From Pseudomonas abietaniphila (GTDB lineage: Bacteria; Pseudomonadota; Gammaproteobacteria; Pseudomonadales; Pseudomonadaceae), in assembly GCF_900100795.1 (NCBI RefSeq), contig NZ_FNCO01000004.1:248001-312000 (forward strand): 64,000 nucleotides of DNA, in the 5' to 3' direction. Under the pieces are notes generated by a model, which was given only the letters and a program-made list of their open reading frames with translations, did no database searches and was not told the origin of the DNA. This document shows, one piece after another, positions 27,889 through 36,768 of the stretch. The first letter of the stretch is position 1. Every line of letters starts with the position of its first letter. The position numbers and the translations under genes are program-made.

Positions 27889-29631
27889 ATGACATCGATG
27901 CTGGAGCGAATACCCTCGTTGTTTGGCGCAGTGCTTTCACTGAGCGCCCTTTCGGCTCAAGCCAGTCCTGATCACCCTGACCAGGCCGCGATCGCCAGCC
28001 CACACCCCATCGCCACCGCCGCCGGTCGGGAAATCCTGGTTGACGGCGGCAACGCATTCGACGCCGCCATCGCGATCAGCGCAACGCTTGCCGTGGTCGA
28101 ACCTTACGGTTCGGGCATGGGCGGTGGAGGCTTCTTTTTACTGCGTCAGGCAGGGGAACCAGTCCAGTATCAGTTCCTCGATGCGCGAGAAAAAGCGCCG
28201 CTCAAGTCCAAGCTCAAGATGTTTTATCGCCACGGCGTTGCCCAGCCGGACCTTTCCCTGAATGGCCCGTTGGCGGCCGCGATCCCAGGGTTACCGGCTG
28301 CCTTGGTTGAACTCGCCGAGCGTTATGGCCGGTTGCCGTTGAGCATTTCCATGGCGCCTGCCATTCGTATTGCGTATCGCGGTTTCAAGGTCGATGAGGT
28401 GTATCGGGAGCGTGCCAGTTGGCGGTTGTTTGCCCTGCGCGCCAACAAGGAAAGCGCCCGCCTGTTCCTGCGCAACAACGACGTGCCTGACATCGGCGAA
28501 ATCATCAAACAGCCCGAACTCGCGCAGACACTGGATCGTCTGGCGGACAAAGGTCGCGCCGGGTTTTACAGCGGGCTGACGGCACAAGCGATGGTCAGCG
28601 GGGTTCGCGCCGCGGGCGGCATCTGGAATTACCACGATTTCGAAGAGTACGAGGTCATCACCCGCACGCCACTGCGTTTCCAGCTGGCGGACCAGCGGGA
28701 GCTGATCAGCGCGCCTCCGCCTTCAGCGGGCGGCATTGCCTTGGCACAAAGCCTGTTCATGCTGCAGCAACTGCCGTGGCGGGAGTCGGAAAAAGTCCAG
28801 CGCGCCCATTACGTCGTGGAAGTGCTGCGACGCGCCTTTCGCGATCGGGTGTTATTCGGTGATCCTGACTTTGTGCCCAATCCGATCGCTCAGGTCCTGG
28901 CACCCGACTACCTGTTTGAGCTGACGGGCAGCATCGACCCTCATCGCGCCACGCCCAATAACATCCTGCCGCCCGCACCGCGCTGGCGCGAAGGTGACAA
29001 CACCAGCCATTTCTCGGTCCTCGACAACGAGGGCAACGCCGTCGCCGCGACGCTCTCACTGAACCTGCCGTTTGGCTCGACCTTCACCGTGCCCGGCACG
29101 GGCGTGATTTTGAACGACGAAATGGACGACTTCGCGGTCGATCCCAAAGGCAGCAATACCTACGGGCTGGTCGGCAGCCAGGCGAACATCATCGAACCCG
29201 GCAAGCGTCCTCTGTCGAGCATGAGCCCGAGCTTCATTGAAAGTCCGCAGGCGTTCACCGCCTTCGGCACGCCAGGCGGCAGCCGGATCCCCAGCGTGGT
29301 GCTGTTGTCGATGCTGCAATACCTGGACGATCAGCCAGTGACCCAATGGACCTCGGCGCCGCGCTACCATCACCAATACATTCCGGACGTGCTGGAGTAC
29401 GAGGCCGGCGCGTTCACCGAAGAGGAATTAAGTGACCTGCGCGAGCGCGGTTATCGCCTCAGGGAGACCAAGCGCGATTTCGGCAATCAGCAAGTGCTGT
29501 TGTGGCGCAAGAACAACGCCAAGGTAGAAGCCGCGAGTGATCCTCGCGGAATAGGTCTGTCAGCGACGTTCAGGCCCGATGCGCCGCTGAATCTGGTGCG
29601 GACCTGCACCGATCAGTCGTGCTTGCCGTAG
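27889..29631 (+). CDS. ggt: Gamma-glutamyltransferase (glutathione hydrolase)
   Basis: A secreted Ntn hydrolase that removes the gamma-glutamyl group of glutathione and splits itself into two subunits. The 580-residue precursor has a signal peptide (residues 1-26, '[16 protein letters not shown]'). The self-cleavage and nucleophile Thr is expected in '[17 protein letters not shown]'; the glycine-rich '[12 protein letters not shown]' and 'PLSSMSPSF' loops that bind substrate are present. ATG 27889 is favoured because the signal peptide begins there; in-frame ATGs lie at 27862 and 27898. Its 3' end overlaps the convergent small gene by 19 bp. Confidence 0.92.
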   Translation: MTSMLERIPSLFGAVLSLSALSAQASPDHPDQAAIASPHPIATAAGREILVDGGNAFDAAIAISATLAVVEPYGSGMGGGGFFLLRQAGEPVQYQFLDAREKAPLKSKLKMFYRHGVAQPDLSLNGPLAAAIPGLPAALVELAERYGRLPLSISMAPAIRIAYRGFKVDEVYRERASWRLFALRANKESARLFLRNNDVPDIGEIIKQPELAQTLDRLADKGRAGFYSGLTAQAMVSGVRAAGGIWNYHDFEEYEVITRTPLRFQLADQRELISAPPPSAGGIALAQSLFMLQQLPWRESEKVQRAHYVVEVLRRAFRDRVLFGDPDFVPNPIAQVLAPDYLFELTGSIDPHRATPNNILPPAPRWREGDNTSHFSVLDNEGNAVAATLSLNLPFGSTFTVPGTGVILNDEMDDFAVDPKGSNTYGLVGSQANIIEPGKRPLSSMSPSFIESPQAFTAFGTPGGSRIPSVVLLSMLQYLDDQPVTQWTSAPRYHHQYIPDVLEYEAGAFTEEELSDLRERGYRLRETKRDFGNQQVLLWRKNNAKVEAASDPRGIGLSATFRPDAPLNLVRTCTDQSCLP

Positions 29632-29951
29632 CCGCTCGTGGTGCAACCCAGGCAGCGCACGAAGGCTGCTTTGCCCGGATCGACGACCAGTGCCTTGCCG
29701 GTCGCGCCGAGGTTACCGCCCGCCGCAGCGAACGGCGATGCGATCACGAACAGGCCCGCACCAATCACGGTTGCCACGATCAGCAGCGGACGCGCGATCA
29801 GCAGGTCGCCCATCATCGCGTAAGCCGGGGGATTCTGAATCTGGTACACCGGATCACCGCTGCCTGCGGCTTCAACCTGCGCCATGGCCGGTGTCATCTG
29901 CAAGCCGAAGAACACGGCCAGGGTAGCAGCGAGAATACGAAACGGGCGCAT
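29613..29951 (-). CDS. Small exported membrane protein, unknown function
   Basis: A 112-residue protein beginning with a signal peptide ([20 protein letters not shown], cut near AMAQ). One hydrophobic segment follows ('[23 protein letters not shown]', 29762-29694), and a Cys pair '[14 protein letters not shown]' ends the protein. Pseudomonas genomes carry a similar gene next to ggt/mutM, sometimes labelled 'multidrug transporter', which the size does not support. It converges on ggt with a 19-bp tail overlap. Confidence 0.72.
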   Translation of the reverse strand: MRPFRILAATLAVFFGLQMTPAMAQVEAAGSGDPVYQIQNPPAYAMMGDLLIARPLLIVATVIGAGLFVIASPFAAAGGNLGATGKALVVDPGKAAFVRCLGCTTSGYGKHD

Positions 29952-30067
29952 GGCGTGATCCTTCAGGCTCAACGAAAAAGTGATGGTGCTCACTATAAAC
30001 AGGGATCGGGGTTAAGCAAGGGGATGTCTGTCTCATTCGCGACACACATCCCGTAGGACGCCGCGCT

Positions 30068-30880
30068 CTACTTCTGACACTTGGGGCAATAAACGCTCGC
30101 CCTCTGTCCCAGTTTGACGTCGCGCATCGTCGTGCCGCATACCTTGCACGGCTCTTCGCCGCGACCGTACGCGAACAATTCCTGCTGGAAATACCCCGGC
30201 TGACCGTCACCGCCAATGAAATCGCGCAGCGTCGTACCGCCCCGTTCGATGGCTGCCGCCAGAATGCGCTTGATCTCGACGGCCAGCTTTATATAGCGCG
30301 CCTTGGAAATGCTCTTGGCCTCACGACGCGGGTCGATGCCCGCCGCAAACAATGCCTCGGTCGCGTAGATATTGCCCACGCCTACCACCACCGCGTTGTC
30401 CATGATGAACGGCTTCACCGCCATCGACCGTCCGCGCGACAGCTCGTACAGCCGCAAGCCATCGAACAGATCGGTCAACGGCTCAGGCCCCAGACGCATC
30501 AACAACTCGTGGTTGTGAGGATCGAGACTCCAGAGCATTGCGCCAAAACGCCTCGGGTCGGTGTAACGCAGCGCCAGCCCGGATTCCAGTTCGATGTCGA
30601 CGTGCTCGTGCTTGAGCGCGGGAAGCCCCGCTTCGACCAATCGCAGATTGCCCGACATGCCCAAGTGACTGATCAATGTTCCCACCTCGGCCTGAATCAG
30701 CAGGTATTTGGCGCGTCGCTCCACGACCACGATCTTCTGGCCGGACAGGCGCACGTCCAGATCCTCCGGAATCGGCCAGCGCAAACGCCGATCGCGAACA
30801 ATCACGCGACTGACGCGTTGCCCTTCCAGATGAGGCGCGATGCCCCGACGGGTGGTTTCGACTTCAGGTAACTCAGGCAT
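30068..30880 (-). CDS. mutM: Formamidopyrimidine-DNA glycosylase MutM (Fpg)
   Basis: MutM excises 8-oxoguanine and formamidopyrimidines. After Met removal, the catalytic Pro and Glu are in '[18 protein letters not shown]'. The 270-residue protein also has the '[10 protein letters not shown]' loop with the conserved Lys further on, the helix-two-turn-helix '[19 protein letters not shown]' and the zinc finger '[21 protein letters not shown]' (30130-30068 region) with four Cys. Complete. The HDOD gene ends 42 bp upstream in the same direction. Confidence 0.96.
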   Translation of the reverse strand: MPELPEVETTRRGIAPHLEGQRVSRVIVRDRRLRWPIPEDLDVRLSGQKIVVVERRAKYLLIQAEVGTLISHLGMSGNLRLVEAGLPALKHEHVDIELESGLALRYTDPRRFGAMLWSLDPHNHELLMRLGPEPLTDLFDGLRLYELSRGRSMAVKPFIMDNAVVVGVGNIYATEALFAAGIDPRREAKSISKARYIKLAVEIKRILAAAIERGGTTLRDFIGGDGQPGYFQQELFAYGRGEEPCKVCGTTMRDVKLGQRASVYCPKCQK

Positions 30881-30922
30881 CAGGCAGCAGCTCGGAGGCG
30901 ACGGGACCGCAGGCGCACGTGA

Positions 30923-31789
30923 TCAGTGCGCGCTCAGTTCACGGATACTTTCTTTGAGGTTTTCGAAGTCGTAATCGGACAGGCCGACGTAATCGAGAAT
31001 CAGATGACCGATGCTGTTCCATTCATGGTCAATGGCCTGATTCCCCAATACGCGATGGGACGAGCAGATGTGCTCGGCCATCTTAAGGGTCGCCAGCAGG
31101 TTTTTCAGCGGCGCATTGCGGCCCGAATCGTCCTGAAAGATCGCCAGCGCATTGTGATGGTTGGCGATGGCATTGCTGACATGTTCAGGCAGACGCCAGG
31201 ACTTGGCCGTGAAATAGCCGACAACCGCGTGGTTCGTGTTGAGAATGCGGTTCTCCGTGTCCACCACCCGACACTCCGGCCCGGCTTTGGCGTAGGCCTC
31301 TTCCAGCACGTTCATGTACTCCGGGAAACGCTTGAGCATCAACGGCACGCCGCAGTCGTGGAACAAGCCCAGCGCGTAGGATTCGTCCACCGTCTGCGAG
31401 CCGAGTCGCTTGGCCAACGTGAGGCTGGTCATGGCGACATCCTGAGCGGTGTCCCAGAAGCGGTTGAGCACCACGATGGTTTCGTCAGTCATCTCGCCCT
31501 TGATCGACTGCGCGTTGATCAGGTTGATGACGGACCGGCTGCCCAGCAGATTCACCGCACGCTGAATGGAAGCGATCTTGTTGGCCAGACCGTAATGCGC
31601 CGAGTTGACGATTTTCAGCAGAGCGCCGGAGAGGCCGGGGTCCTGTGCAATCAACCGGGCGATCACACCCAGATCAGGGTCGGGCATGTACTGCTCCATC
31701 TGCAAATCGACCATGATTTGCGGCTGGGGCGGAACGCTGATGCCTTGCAACGCCTGCTGGATCTGCTCGGAAGTAAGCTCTTGGGACAT
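30923..31789 (-). CDS. HDOD domain protein
   Basis: A 288-residue single-domain HDOD protein. The HDOD core is visible: 'PPQPQIMVDLQMEQYMPDPD', 'LARLIAQDPGLSGALLKIVNSA' (with I for the second L), 'IQRAVNLLGSRSVINLI' and a degenerate HD site 'GLFHDCGVPLML'. HDOD proteins are regulators or adaptors related to HD phosphohydrolases, usually without the full metal-binding set. The role here is unknown. It shares direction with mutM. Confidence 0.85.
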   Translation of the reverse strand: MSQELTSEQIQQALQGISVPPQPQIMVDLQMEQYMPDPDLGVIARLIAQDPGLSGALLKIVNSAHYGLANKIASIQRAVNLLGSRSVINLINAQSIKGEMTDETIVVLNRFWDTAQDVAMTSLTLAKRLGSQTVDESYALGLFHDCGVPLMLKRFPEYMNVLEEAYAKAGPECRVVDTENRILNTNHAVVGYFTAKSWRLPEHVSNAIANHHNALAIFQDDSGRNAPLKNLLATLKMAEHICSSHRVLGNQAIDHEWNSIGHLILDYVGLSDYDFENLKESIRELSAH

Positions 31790-31957
31790 AAGTACACACT
31801 CAAGGTCAGGGGGCGATTCTAACCTTTACCGCCCATGCTTCGACAACCGCTGAAACACTCTCTGGATCCGACAGACCGCTAGCCGGTTAATTCATCGCCA
31901 GACGCCCGCAAGCGAGATCACACGTTATAATCCCGCTCTTTTTTCCGGAGCGACGTC

Positions 31958-33154
31958 ATGTCCCTGCCTAGCTTGCGCCTCAAGCCCAACGCCGACCGTC
32001 GCCTGCGCGCCGGTCACCTGTGGATCTACAGCAACGAAATCGACGTTGCCGCCACCCCGCTCAACGGCTTTGCTCCGGGCGCTCAAGCGATTCTGGAAGC
32101 AGCGGGCGGCAAGCCGCTGGGCATCGTCGCCATGAGCCCCAACAACCTGATCTGCGCGCGCTTGCTGTCGCGCGACGTCAAGCTGCCGCTGGACAAGTCG
32201 CTGCTGGTGCATCGCCTGAACGTCTGCCTGTCGCTGCGCGAGCGCCTGTTCGACAAACCGTTTTACCGCCTGGTGTACGGCGATTCCGACTTGTTGCCGG
32301 GCCTGGTGGTCGATCGTTTCGGCGATATCCTGGTGGTGCAGCTGGCCTCTGCGACCATGGAACAGCACAAGGACGATGTCCTGGCGGCCCTGATCCAAGT
32401 GATCAAGCCGAGTGGCATTTTGCTGAAGAACGATTCCGCCGCGCGCGACGCCGAGGGCCTGACCCGCTACGTCGAAACCGCATTCGGTCTGGTGCCTGAG
32501 TGGGTGGCGCTGGAAGAGAACGGCGTGAAATTTGAAGCGCCGGTGATGGAAGGCCAGAAAACCGGCTGGTTCTATGACCACCGCATGAACCGCGCGCGTC
32601 TGGCGCCGTACGTCAAAGGCAAACGCGTGCTGGACCTGTTCAGCTACATCGGCGGTTGGGGCGTGCAGGCCGGCGCGTTCGGCGCCAGCGAAGTGTTCTG
32701 CGTTGACGCCTCCGGGTTCGCGCTCGATGGTGTTGAACGCAACGCCGGGCTGAACGGTTTTGCCGAGAAAGTCACCTGCATCGAAGGCGATGTGTTTGAA
32801 GCGCTGAAAGAGCTGAAAGCGGCTGAAGAGCGCTTCGACGTGATCGTTGCCGATCCGCCTGCGTTCATCAAACGCAAGAAAGACCTGAAGAACGGCGAAG
32901 GCGCCTACCGTCGCCTGAACGAGCAGGCCATGCGCCTGCTGAGCAAAGACGGCATCCTGGTCAGCGCATCCTGCTCGATGCACCTGCCCGAAGATGATCT
33001 GCAGAACATCCTCCTGACCAGCGCCCGTCATCTGGACCGCAACATCCAGCTGTTGGAACGCGGCGGCCAGGGCCCGGACCACCCGGTACACCCGGCCATC
33101 CCGGAAACGCGCTACATCAAGAGCATTACGTGCCGGTTGTTGCCGAATAGTTGA
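31958..33154 (+). CDS. rlmI: 23S rRNA (cytosine) methyltransferase, RlmI/PUA type
   Basis: A 398-residue SAM-dependent methyltransferase with an N-terminal PUA domain ('LKPNADRRLRAGHLWIYSNEI'), an EEHEE-like domain, and a C-terminal Rossmann domain with 'RVLDLFSYIGGWGVQA' (motif I), 'VDASGFALDGVERNAGLNG' and the catalytic 'VADPPAFIKRKKDL' and 'SCSMHL'. RlmI makes m5C1962 in 23S rRNA; the exact target here is inferred. GGAG lies ahead of ATG 31958, and TATAAT at 31926-31931 is a plausible -10 element. Confidence 0.88.
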   Translation: MSLPSLRLKPNADRRLRAGHLWIYSNEIDVAATPLNGFAPGAQAILEAAGGKPLGIVAMSPNNLICARLLSRDVKLPLDKSLLVHRLNVCLSLRERLFDKPFYRLVYGDSDLLPGLVVDRFGDILVVQLASATMEQHKDDVLAALIQVIKPSGILLKNDSAARDAEGLTRYVETAFGLVPEWVALEENGVKFEAPVMEGQKTGWFYDHRMNRARLAPYVKGKRVLDLFSYIGGWGVQAGAFGASEVFCVDASGFALDGVERNAGLNGFAEKVTCIEGDVFEALKELKAAEERFDVIVADPPAFIKRKKDLKNGEGAYRRLNEQAMRLLSKDGILVSASCSMHLPEDDLQNILLTSARHLDRNIQLLERGGQGPDHPVHPAIPETRYIKSITCRLLPNS

Positions 33155-33176
33155 TTTTTTGGCGACCTGACTGACG

Positions 33177-33322
33177 CAATCGCGGGCAAGCGCGCTCCTA
33201 CAACGGACCGCGTTTACCTGCGATGTACGCGGTGTACGCGGTGTACGCGGTGTACGCGGTGTACGCGGTGTGATGCAGCTCAAGAACGCCGCGGTCAACT
33301 GTAGGAGCGCGCTTGCCCGCGA
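33177..33322. repeat. REP pair bracketing a 9-bp minisatellite (left flank of RAYT)
   Basis: An inverted arm (CGCGGGCAAGCGCGCTCCTA) at 33180-33202 and a direct arm (GTAGGAGCGCGCTTGCCCGC) at 33301-33322 face away from each other. Between them TGTACGCGG is repeated exactly five times at 33224-33268. The pair ends 7 bp before the RAYT stop. Confidence 0.9.
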
Positions 33323-33328
33323 AAAATC

Positions 33329-33787
33329 TCACAGCCAAACCGCATCCCAGAGCGGGTAATCCCCCACCCGCTTGACCAATCCGGCCCTCAACGGATTGGC
33401 AACGATGTAACGCGCAATCGCCTGCAAATCCTCCTCTCGCCTGACAGCCCTGTCGTGGTAACCCTTCTGCCAGACGCGAAGCGGCGTGTGACCAGACCTC
33501 ATGATCGCAAGCGCGCTGCCGGATTTAACCCGCCGCATCAACATTCCCAAATTGCCCTGCCTCAATCTCACCAGCCAATGAAAATGGTCTGGCATGACAA
33601 CCCACGCCAACGAGTCCGCGATGCCTTCCTGCTGAACACGGCGAAACTCGTCCACCACCAACCGGCCTGCCAACCAGTTGGAAAAGAGGGGTTGGCGGCC
33701 ATGTACGACAGACGTCAGAAGATAAATCTGGCCATCACCCGAATATCGCCCCAACCTCAAATCGCAGGCCCTTTTAGATGCAGACAT
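33329..33787 (-). CDS. REP-associated tyrosine transposase (RAYT)
   Basis: A 152-residue protein of the Y1/IS200-like family. The metal-binding HUH-type motif is 'VVMPDHFHWLVRL'; 'VWQKGYHDRAVRREED' supplies the candidate catalytic Tyr region, followed by 'IARYIVANPLRAGLV'. RAYTs are single-copy domesticated relatives of IS200/IS605 transposases that cut REP hairpins. It is flanked on both sides by inverted pairs of one REP family (33177-33322 and 33884-33964). ATG 33787 has AAGGGA just upstream; an in-frame start at 33841 is less likely. The gene looks intact. Confidence 0.9.
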   Translation of the reverse strand: MSASKRACDLRLGRYSGDGQIYLLTSVVHGRQPLFSNWLAGRLVVDEFRRVQQEGIADSLAWVVMPDHFHWLVRLRQGNLGMLMRRVKSGSALAIMRSGHTPLRVWQKGYHDRAVRREEDLQAIARYIVANPLRAGLVKRVGDYPLWDAVWL

Positions 33788-33883
33788 TCCCTTGTCCCTG
33801 AAAAAATGGTTCAAGGAAAGGCTAGTGCAAGCCTGAACCAACGAGGGTTGATCAAGTAATCAGATGTGTTCGGACTGGCGCTT

Positions 33884-33964
33884 TCGCGGGCAAGCGCGCT
33901 CCTACAGTCGAGCGTATTCCCATGTGATAACGCATTCATTTGTAGGAGCGCGCTTGCCCGCGAA
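33884..33964. repeat. Inverted REP pair, right flank of RAYT
   Basis: The arm CGCGGGCAAGCGCGCTCCTA (33886-33905) and the inverted arm GTAGGAGCGCGCTTGCCCGC (33942-33961) are the same family as the left flank and 8798-8885. They begin about 97 bp upstream of the RAYT start. Confidence 0.9.
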
Positions 33965-34053
33965 CAGGGCCTGCGGCATTTCAAAAACCAACCGTTCAGG
34001 CTCAAGTCCTCACGCTCAACACTTCCTGCCATTCCCTCCCGCCGCCACAGGTG

Positions 34054-34226
34054 TAGAATCAGCGCTATTCATCGCCAGTCATCCCCGGCGGGTTTATGAG
34101 CTCAGGCTGAGCGTACGGTGATCCCGTGTCGTTCGGTTTCTTCGCTGCATCCGGTCACTGCCTTTGCATACGACGTCACTAGAAGCTCACTCCCTTCCTT
34201 ATTAGCCGATTAGCCGGAGTGCTCCA
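34054..34226 (+). promoter_or_regulatory. Putative ilvD promoter and long leader
   Basis: TAGAAT at 34054-34059 is a fair -10 hexamer without a good -35. If used, it gives a leader of about 160 nt before ilvD. The region holds a direct repeat TTAGCCGA/TTAGCCGG at 34200-34217 just ahead of the start and no REP. I find no Ile/Val/Leu-rich leader peptide and recognise no riboswitch. Confidence 0.3.
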
Positions 34227-36074
34227 ATGCCTGATTACCGTTCGAAAACGTCCACCCATGGCCGCAACATGGCCGGCGCGCGTGCTTTGTGGCGTGCCAC
34301 GGGCATGAAGGATGAAGACTTCAAGAAGCCGATCATCGCCATCGCCAACTCGTTCACCCAGTTCGTACCGGGTCACGTGCACCTCAAGGATCTGGGCCAG
34401 CTGGTTGCCCGCGAGATTGAAAAGGCAGGCGGCGTCGCCAAGGAATTCAATACCATCGCCGTGGATGACGGCATCGCCATGGGCCACGACGGCATGCTGT
34501 ACTCGCTGCCAAGCCGCGAAATCATCGCCGACTCGGTCGAGTACATGGTCAACGCCCACTGCGCCGACGCCATTGTCTGCATCTCCAACTGCGACAAGAT
34601 CACCCCCGGTATGCTGATGGCCGCTCTGCGCCTGAACATCCCGGTGATCTTTGTTTCGGGCGGCCCGATGGAAGCCGGCAAGACCAAACTCGCCAGCCAC
34701 GGCCTGGACCTGGTCGACGCCATGGTCATCGCCGCCGACTCGACCGCTTCCGACGAGAAAGTCGCCGAATACGAGCGCAGCGCGTGCCCGACGTGCGGTT
34801 CGTGCTCCGGCATGTTCACCGCCAACTCGATGAACTGCCTGACCGAAGCGCTGGGCCTGGCATTGCCCGGCAACGGTTCGACGCTGGCCACGCACAGTGA
34901 CCGCGAGCAATTGTTCCTGCAAGCCGGCCGTACCATTGTCGACCTGTGCAAAACCTACTACCGCGATAACGATGACTCGGTCCTGCCGCGCAACATCGCC
35001 AACTTCAAAGCGTTCGAGAACGCAATGACGCTGGACATCGCCATGGGGGGTTCGACCAACACCATCCTTCACCTGCTGGCCGCCGCCCAGGAAGCCGAAA
35101 TCGCCTTCGACCTGCGTGACATCGACCGTCTGTCGCGCAAAGTGCCGCAGCTGTGCAAAGTCGCACCAAACATCCAGAAGTACCACATGGAAGACGTCCA
35201 CCGCGCGGGCGGCATCTTCAGCATCCTCGGTTCGCTGGCCCGTGGCGGTCTGCTGCACACCGACCTGCCGACCGTGCACGCCAAATCCATGGAAGAAGCG
35301 ATCGCCAAGTGGGACATCACCCAGACCGACGACGAAGCGGTTCATCACTTCTTCAAGGCTGGCCCGGCAGGTATCCCGACGCAAACGGCGTTCAGCCAGT
35401 CGACCCGCTGGGAAACCCTGGACGACGACCGTGAAAACGGCTGCATCCGCAGCGTCGAGCACGCTTACTCGCAAGAAGGCGGCCTGGCCGTGCTGTACGG
35501 CAACATTGCGCTGGACGGTTGCGTGGTGAAAACCGCAGGCGTCGACGAGTCGATCCATGTGTTCGAAGGCAACGCGAAGATCTTCGAAAGCCAGGACAGC
35601 GCCGTTCGCGGCATCCTCGCTGACGAAGTGAAAGCCGGCGACATCGTGATCATCCGTTACGAAGGCCCGAAAGGCGGCCCGGGCATGCAGGAAATGCTCT
35701 ACCCGACCTCGTACCTGAAATCCAAAGGCCTGGGCAAAGCTTGCGCATTGCTGACCGACGGACGCTTCTCGGGCGGCACGTCGGGCCTGTCCATCGGCCA
35801 CGCTTCGCCTGAAGCGGCAGCCGGCGGCGCAATCGGTCTGGTGCGCGATGGCGACAAGGTGCTGATCGACATCCCGAACCGTGGGATCAACCTGTTGATC
35901 TCCGACGAGGAAATGGCGGCCCGTCGTGCCGAGCAGGACAAGAAAGGCTGGAAGCCTGTCGAATCGCGTCCTCGCAAAGTCACTACAGCGCTCAAGGCCT
36001 ATGCCCTGCTCGCAACCAGTGCCGACAAAGGCGCGGTGCGCGACAAGGCGATGCTGGACAAGCTCGTGCCGTAA
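34227..36074 (+). CDS. ilvD: Dihydroxy-acid dehydratase IlvD
   Basis: IlvD dehydrates dihydroxy acids to the 2-keto acid precursors of valine, isoleucine and leucine. The 615-residue product is the long enterobacterial-type form with an Fe-S cluster; Cys ligands are visible in '[13 protein letters not shown]' and '[18 protein letters not shown]'. Other signatures are '[11 protein letters not shown]' near residue 50 and the C-terminal '[23 protein letters not shown]' (35748-35816). The gene is intact, monocistronic, and closed by a strong terminator at 36091-36120. Confidence 0.97.
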   Translation: MPDYRSKTSTHGRNMAGARALWRATGMKDEDFKKPIIAIANSFTQFVPGHVHLKDLGQLVAREIEKAGGVAKEFNTIAVDDGIAMGHDGMLYSLPSREIIADSVEYMVNAHCADAIVCISNCDKITPGMLMAALRLNIPVIFVSGGPMEAGKTKLASHGLDLVDAMVIAADSTASDEKVAEYERSACPTCGSCSGMFTANSMNCLTEALGLALPGNGSTLATHSDREQLFLQAGRTIVDLCKTYYRDNDDSVLPRNIANFKAFENAMTLDIAMGGSTNTILHLLAAAQEAEIAFDLRDIDRLSRKVPQLCKVAPNIQKYHMEDVHRAGGIFSILGSLARGGLLHTDLPTVHAKSMEEAIAKWDITQTDDEAVHHFFKAGPAGIPTQTAFSQSTRWETLDDDRENGCIRSVEHAYSQEGGLAVLYGNIALDGCVVKTAGVDESIHVFEGNAKIFESQDSAVRGILADEVKAGDIVIIRYEGPKGGPGMQEMLYPTSYLKSKGLGKACALLTDGRFSGGTSGLSIGHASPEAAAGGAIGLVRDGDKVLIDIPNRGINLLISDEEMAARRAEQDKKGWKPVESRPRKVTTALKAYALLATSADKGAVRDKAMLDKLVP

Positions 36075-36090
36075 GCATTAACCGGTCATG

Positions 36091-36120
36091 AAAACACCCC
36101 GCAGGTCGGGGTGTTTTTTT
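36091..36120 (+). terminator. Intrinsic terminator of ilvD
   Basis: AAAACACCCCG...CGGGGTGTTTTTTT forms a GC stem with a seven-T tail 17 bp after the ilvD stop. The A-run on the other side allows it to end the convergent DUF3429 transcript as well. Confidence 0.92.
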
Positions 36121-36159
36121 GTCTGCGATTCTCTGGGATGGGCTGGCGTGTCGGTGGTT

Positions 36160-36624
36160 TCACGAGCCGACGGCGACGGTGATTGCGCCCAACAGCAGGC
36201 ACAGACTGGCGACCAACGTTAAACGCAGTCGCATCGGCAAATACCAGGCGGGCAGCGTCGTGGCTTTGACCAAACGCCTGTCCTGCCAGTAGTGCGCGAC
36301 GAAACCGAAAATCAGCAGCAGACACCCCAGCGGCGCCGCCAATAACATCGCGGGCCAGGCGATCAGCGCCGGTATGACGCTCCAGATAAACCGCTCGCGA
36401 CACTGATCGGCGCTCAAGCCCTGCAAGGTCATGGCAAAGCCCCAATGCAAAGCGCCTACAAAGCTCAGGATCACCGCGCCGTAGGCGAGCAGCGCTTGCG
36501 TCCAGAGGGGACGGTATTCGGCTGAAAACAGGATCAGCAACAAGAGCCCAAGGAACGGCAGCAAACCGCCATACCCCAGCAGGCCGACATACCTTGGCGG
36601 CGAAGACACAGACATCGCTTTCAT
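36160..36624 (-). CDS. DUF3429 membrane protein
   Basis: A 154-residue protein with about five hydrophobic segments. 'LGYGGLLPFLGLLLLIL', 'YGAVILSFVGALHWGFAM' and 'FIWSVIPALIAWPAMLL' fit the DUF3429 family. Function is unknown, but family members often sit beside photolyase/cryptochrome genes, and here a DASH cryptochrome lies divergently 144 bp away. ATG 36624 has AAGGGG about 6 bp upstream. A link to light response is inference from neighbourhood. Confidence 0.82.
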   Translation of the reverse strand: MKAMSVSSPPRYVGLLGYGGLLPFLGLLLLILFSAEYRPLWTQALLAYGAVILSFVGALHWGFAMTLQGLSADQCRERFIWSVIPALIAWPAMLLAAPLGCLLLIFGFVAHYWQDRRLVKATTLPAWYLPMRLRLTLVASLCLLLGAITVAVGS

Positions 36625-36768
36625 TTGAGCCCCTTTCCAGTCATTTACCTGTATGACTATGGCTCAAAAGTGCAATCCTGCTGAGCGCTTCACTTGAGGC
36701 AACCGCACAGATCCATTGCCCGTAACCCGTTGTCCAAGACCTCGATCCCTCGACGGTGAGCTTTTCCC

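Noticed and set aside
33329..33787. RAYT gene as part of an active IS200/IS605 insertion sequence
   Set aside because: There is no tnpB and no IS-type ends; the flanks are REP pairs, characteristic of single-copy RAYTs.
34126..34182. 19-codon GTG frame upstream of ilvD as an attenuator leader peptide
   Set aside because: It contains only one Ile and one Leu codon, no Val codon, and no terminator/antiterminator hairpins follow.
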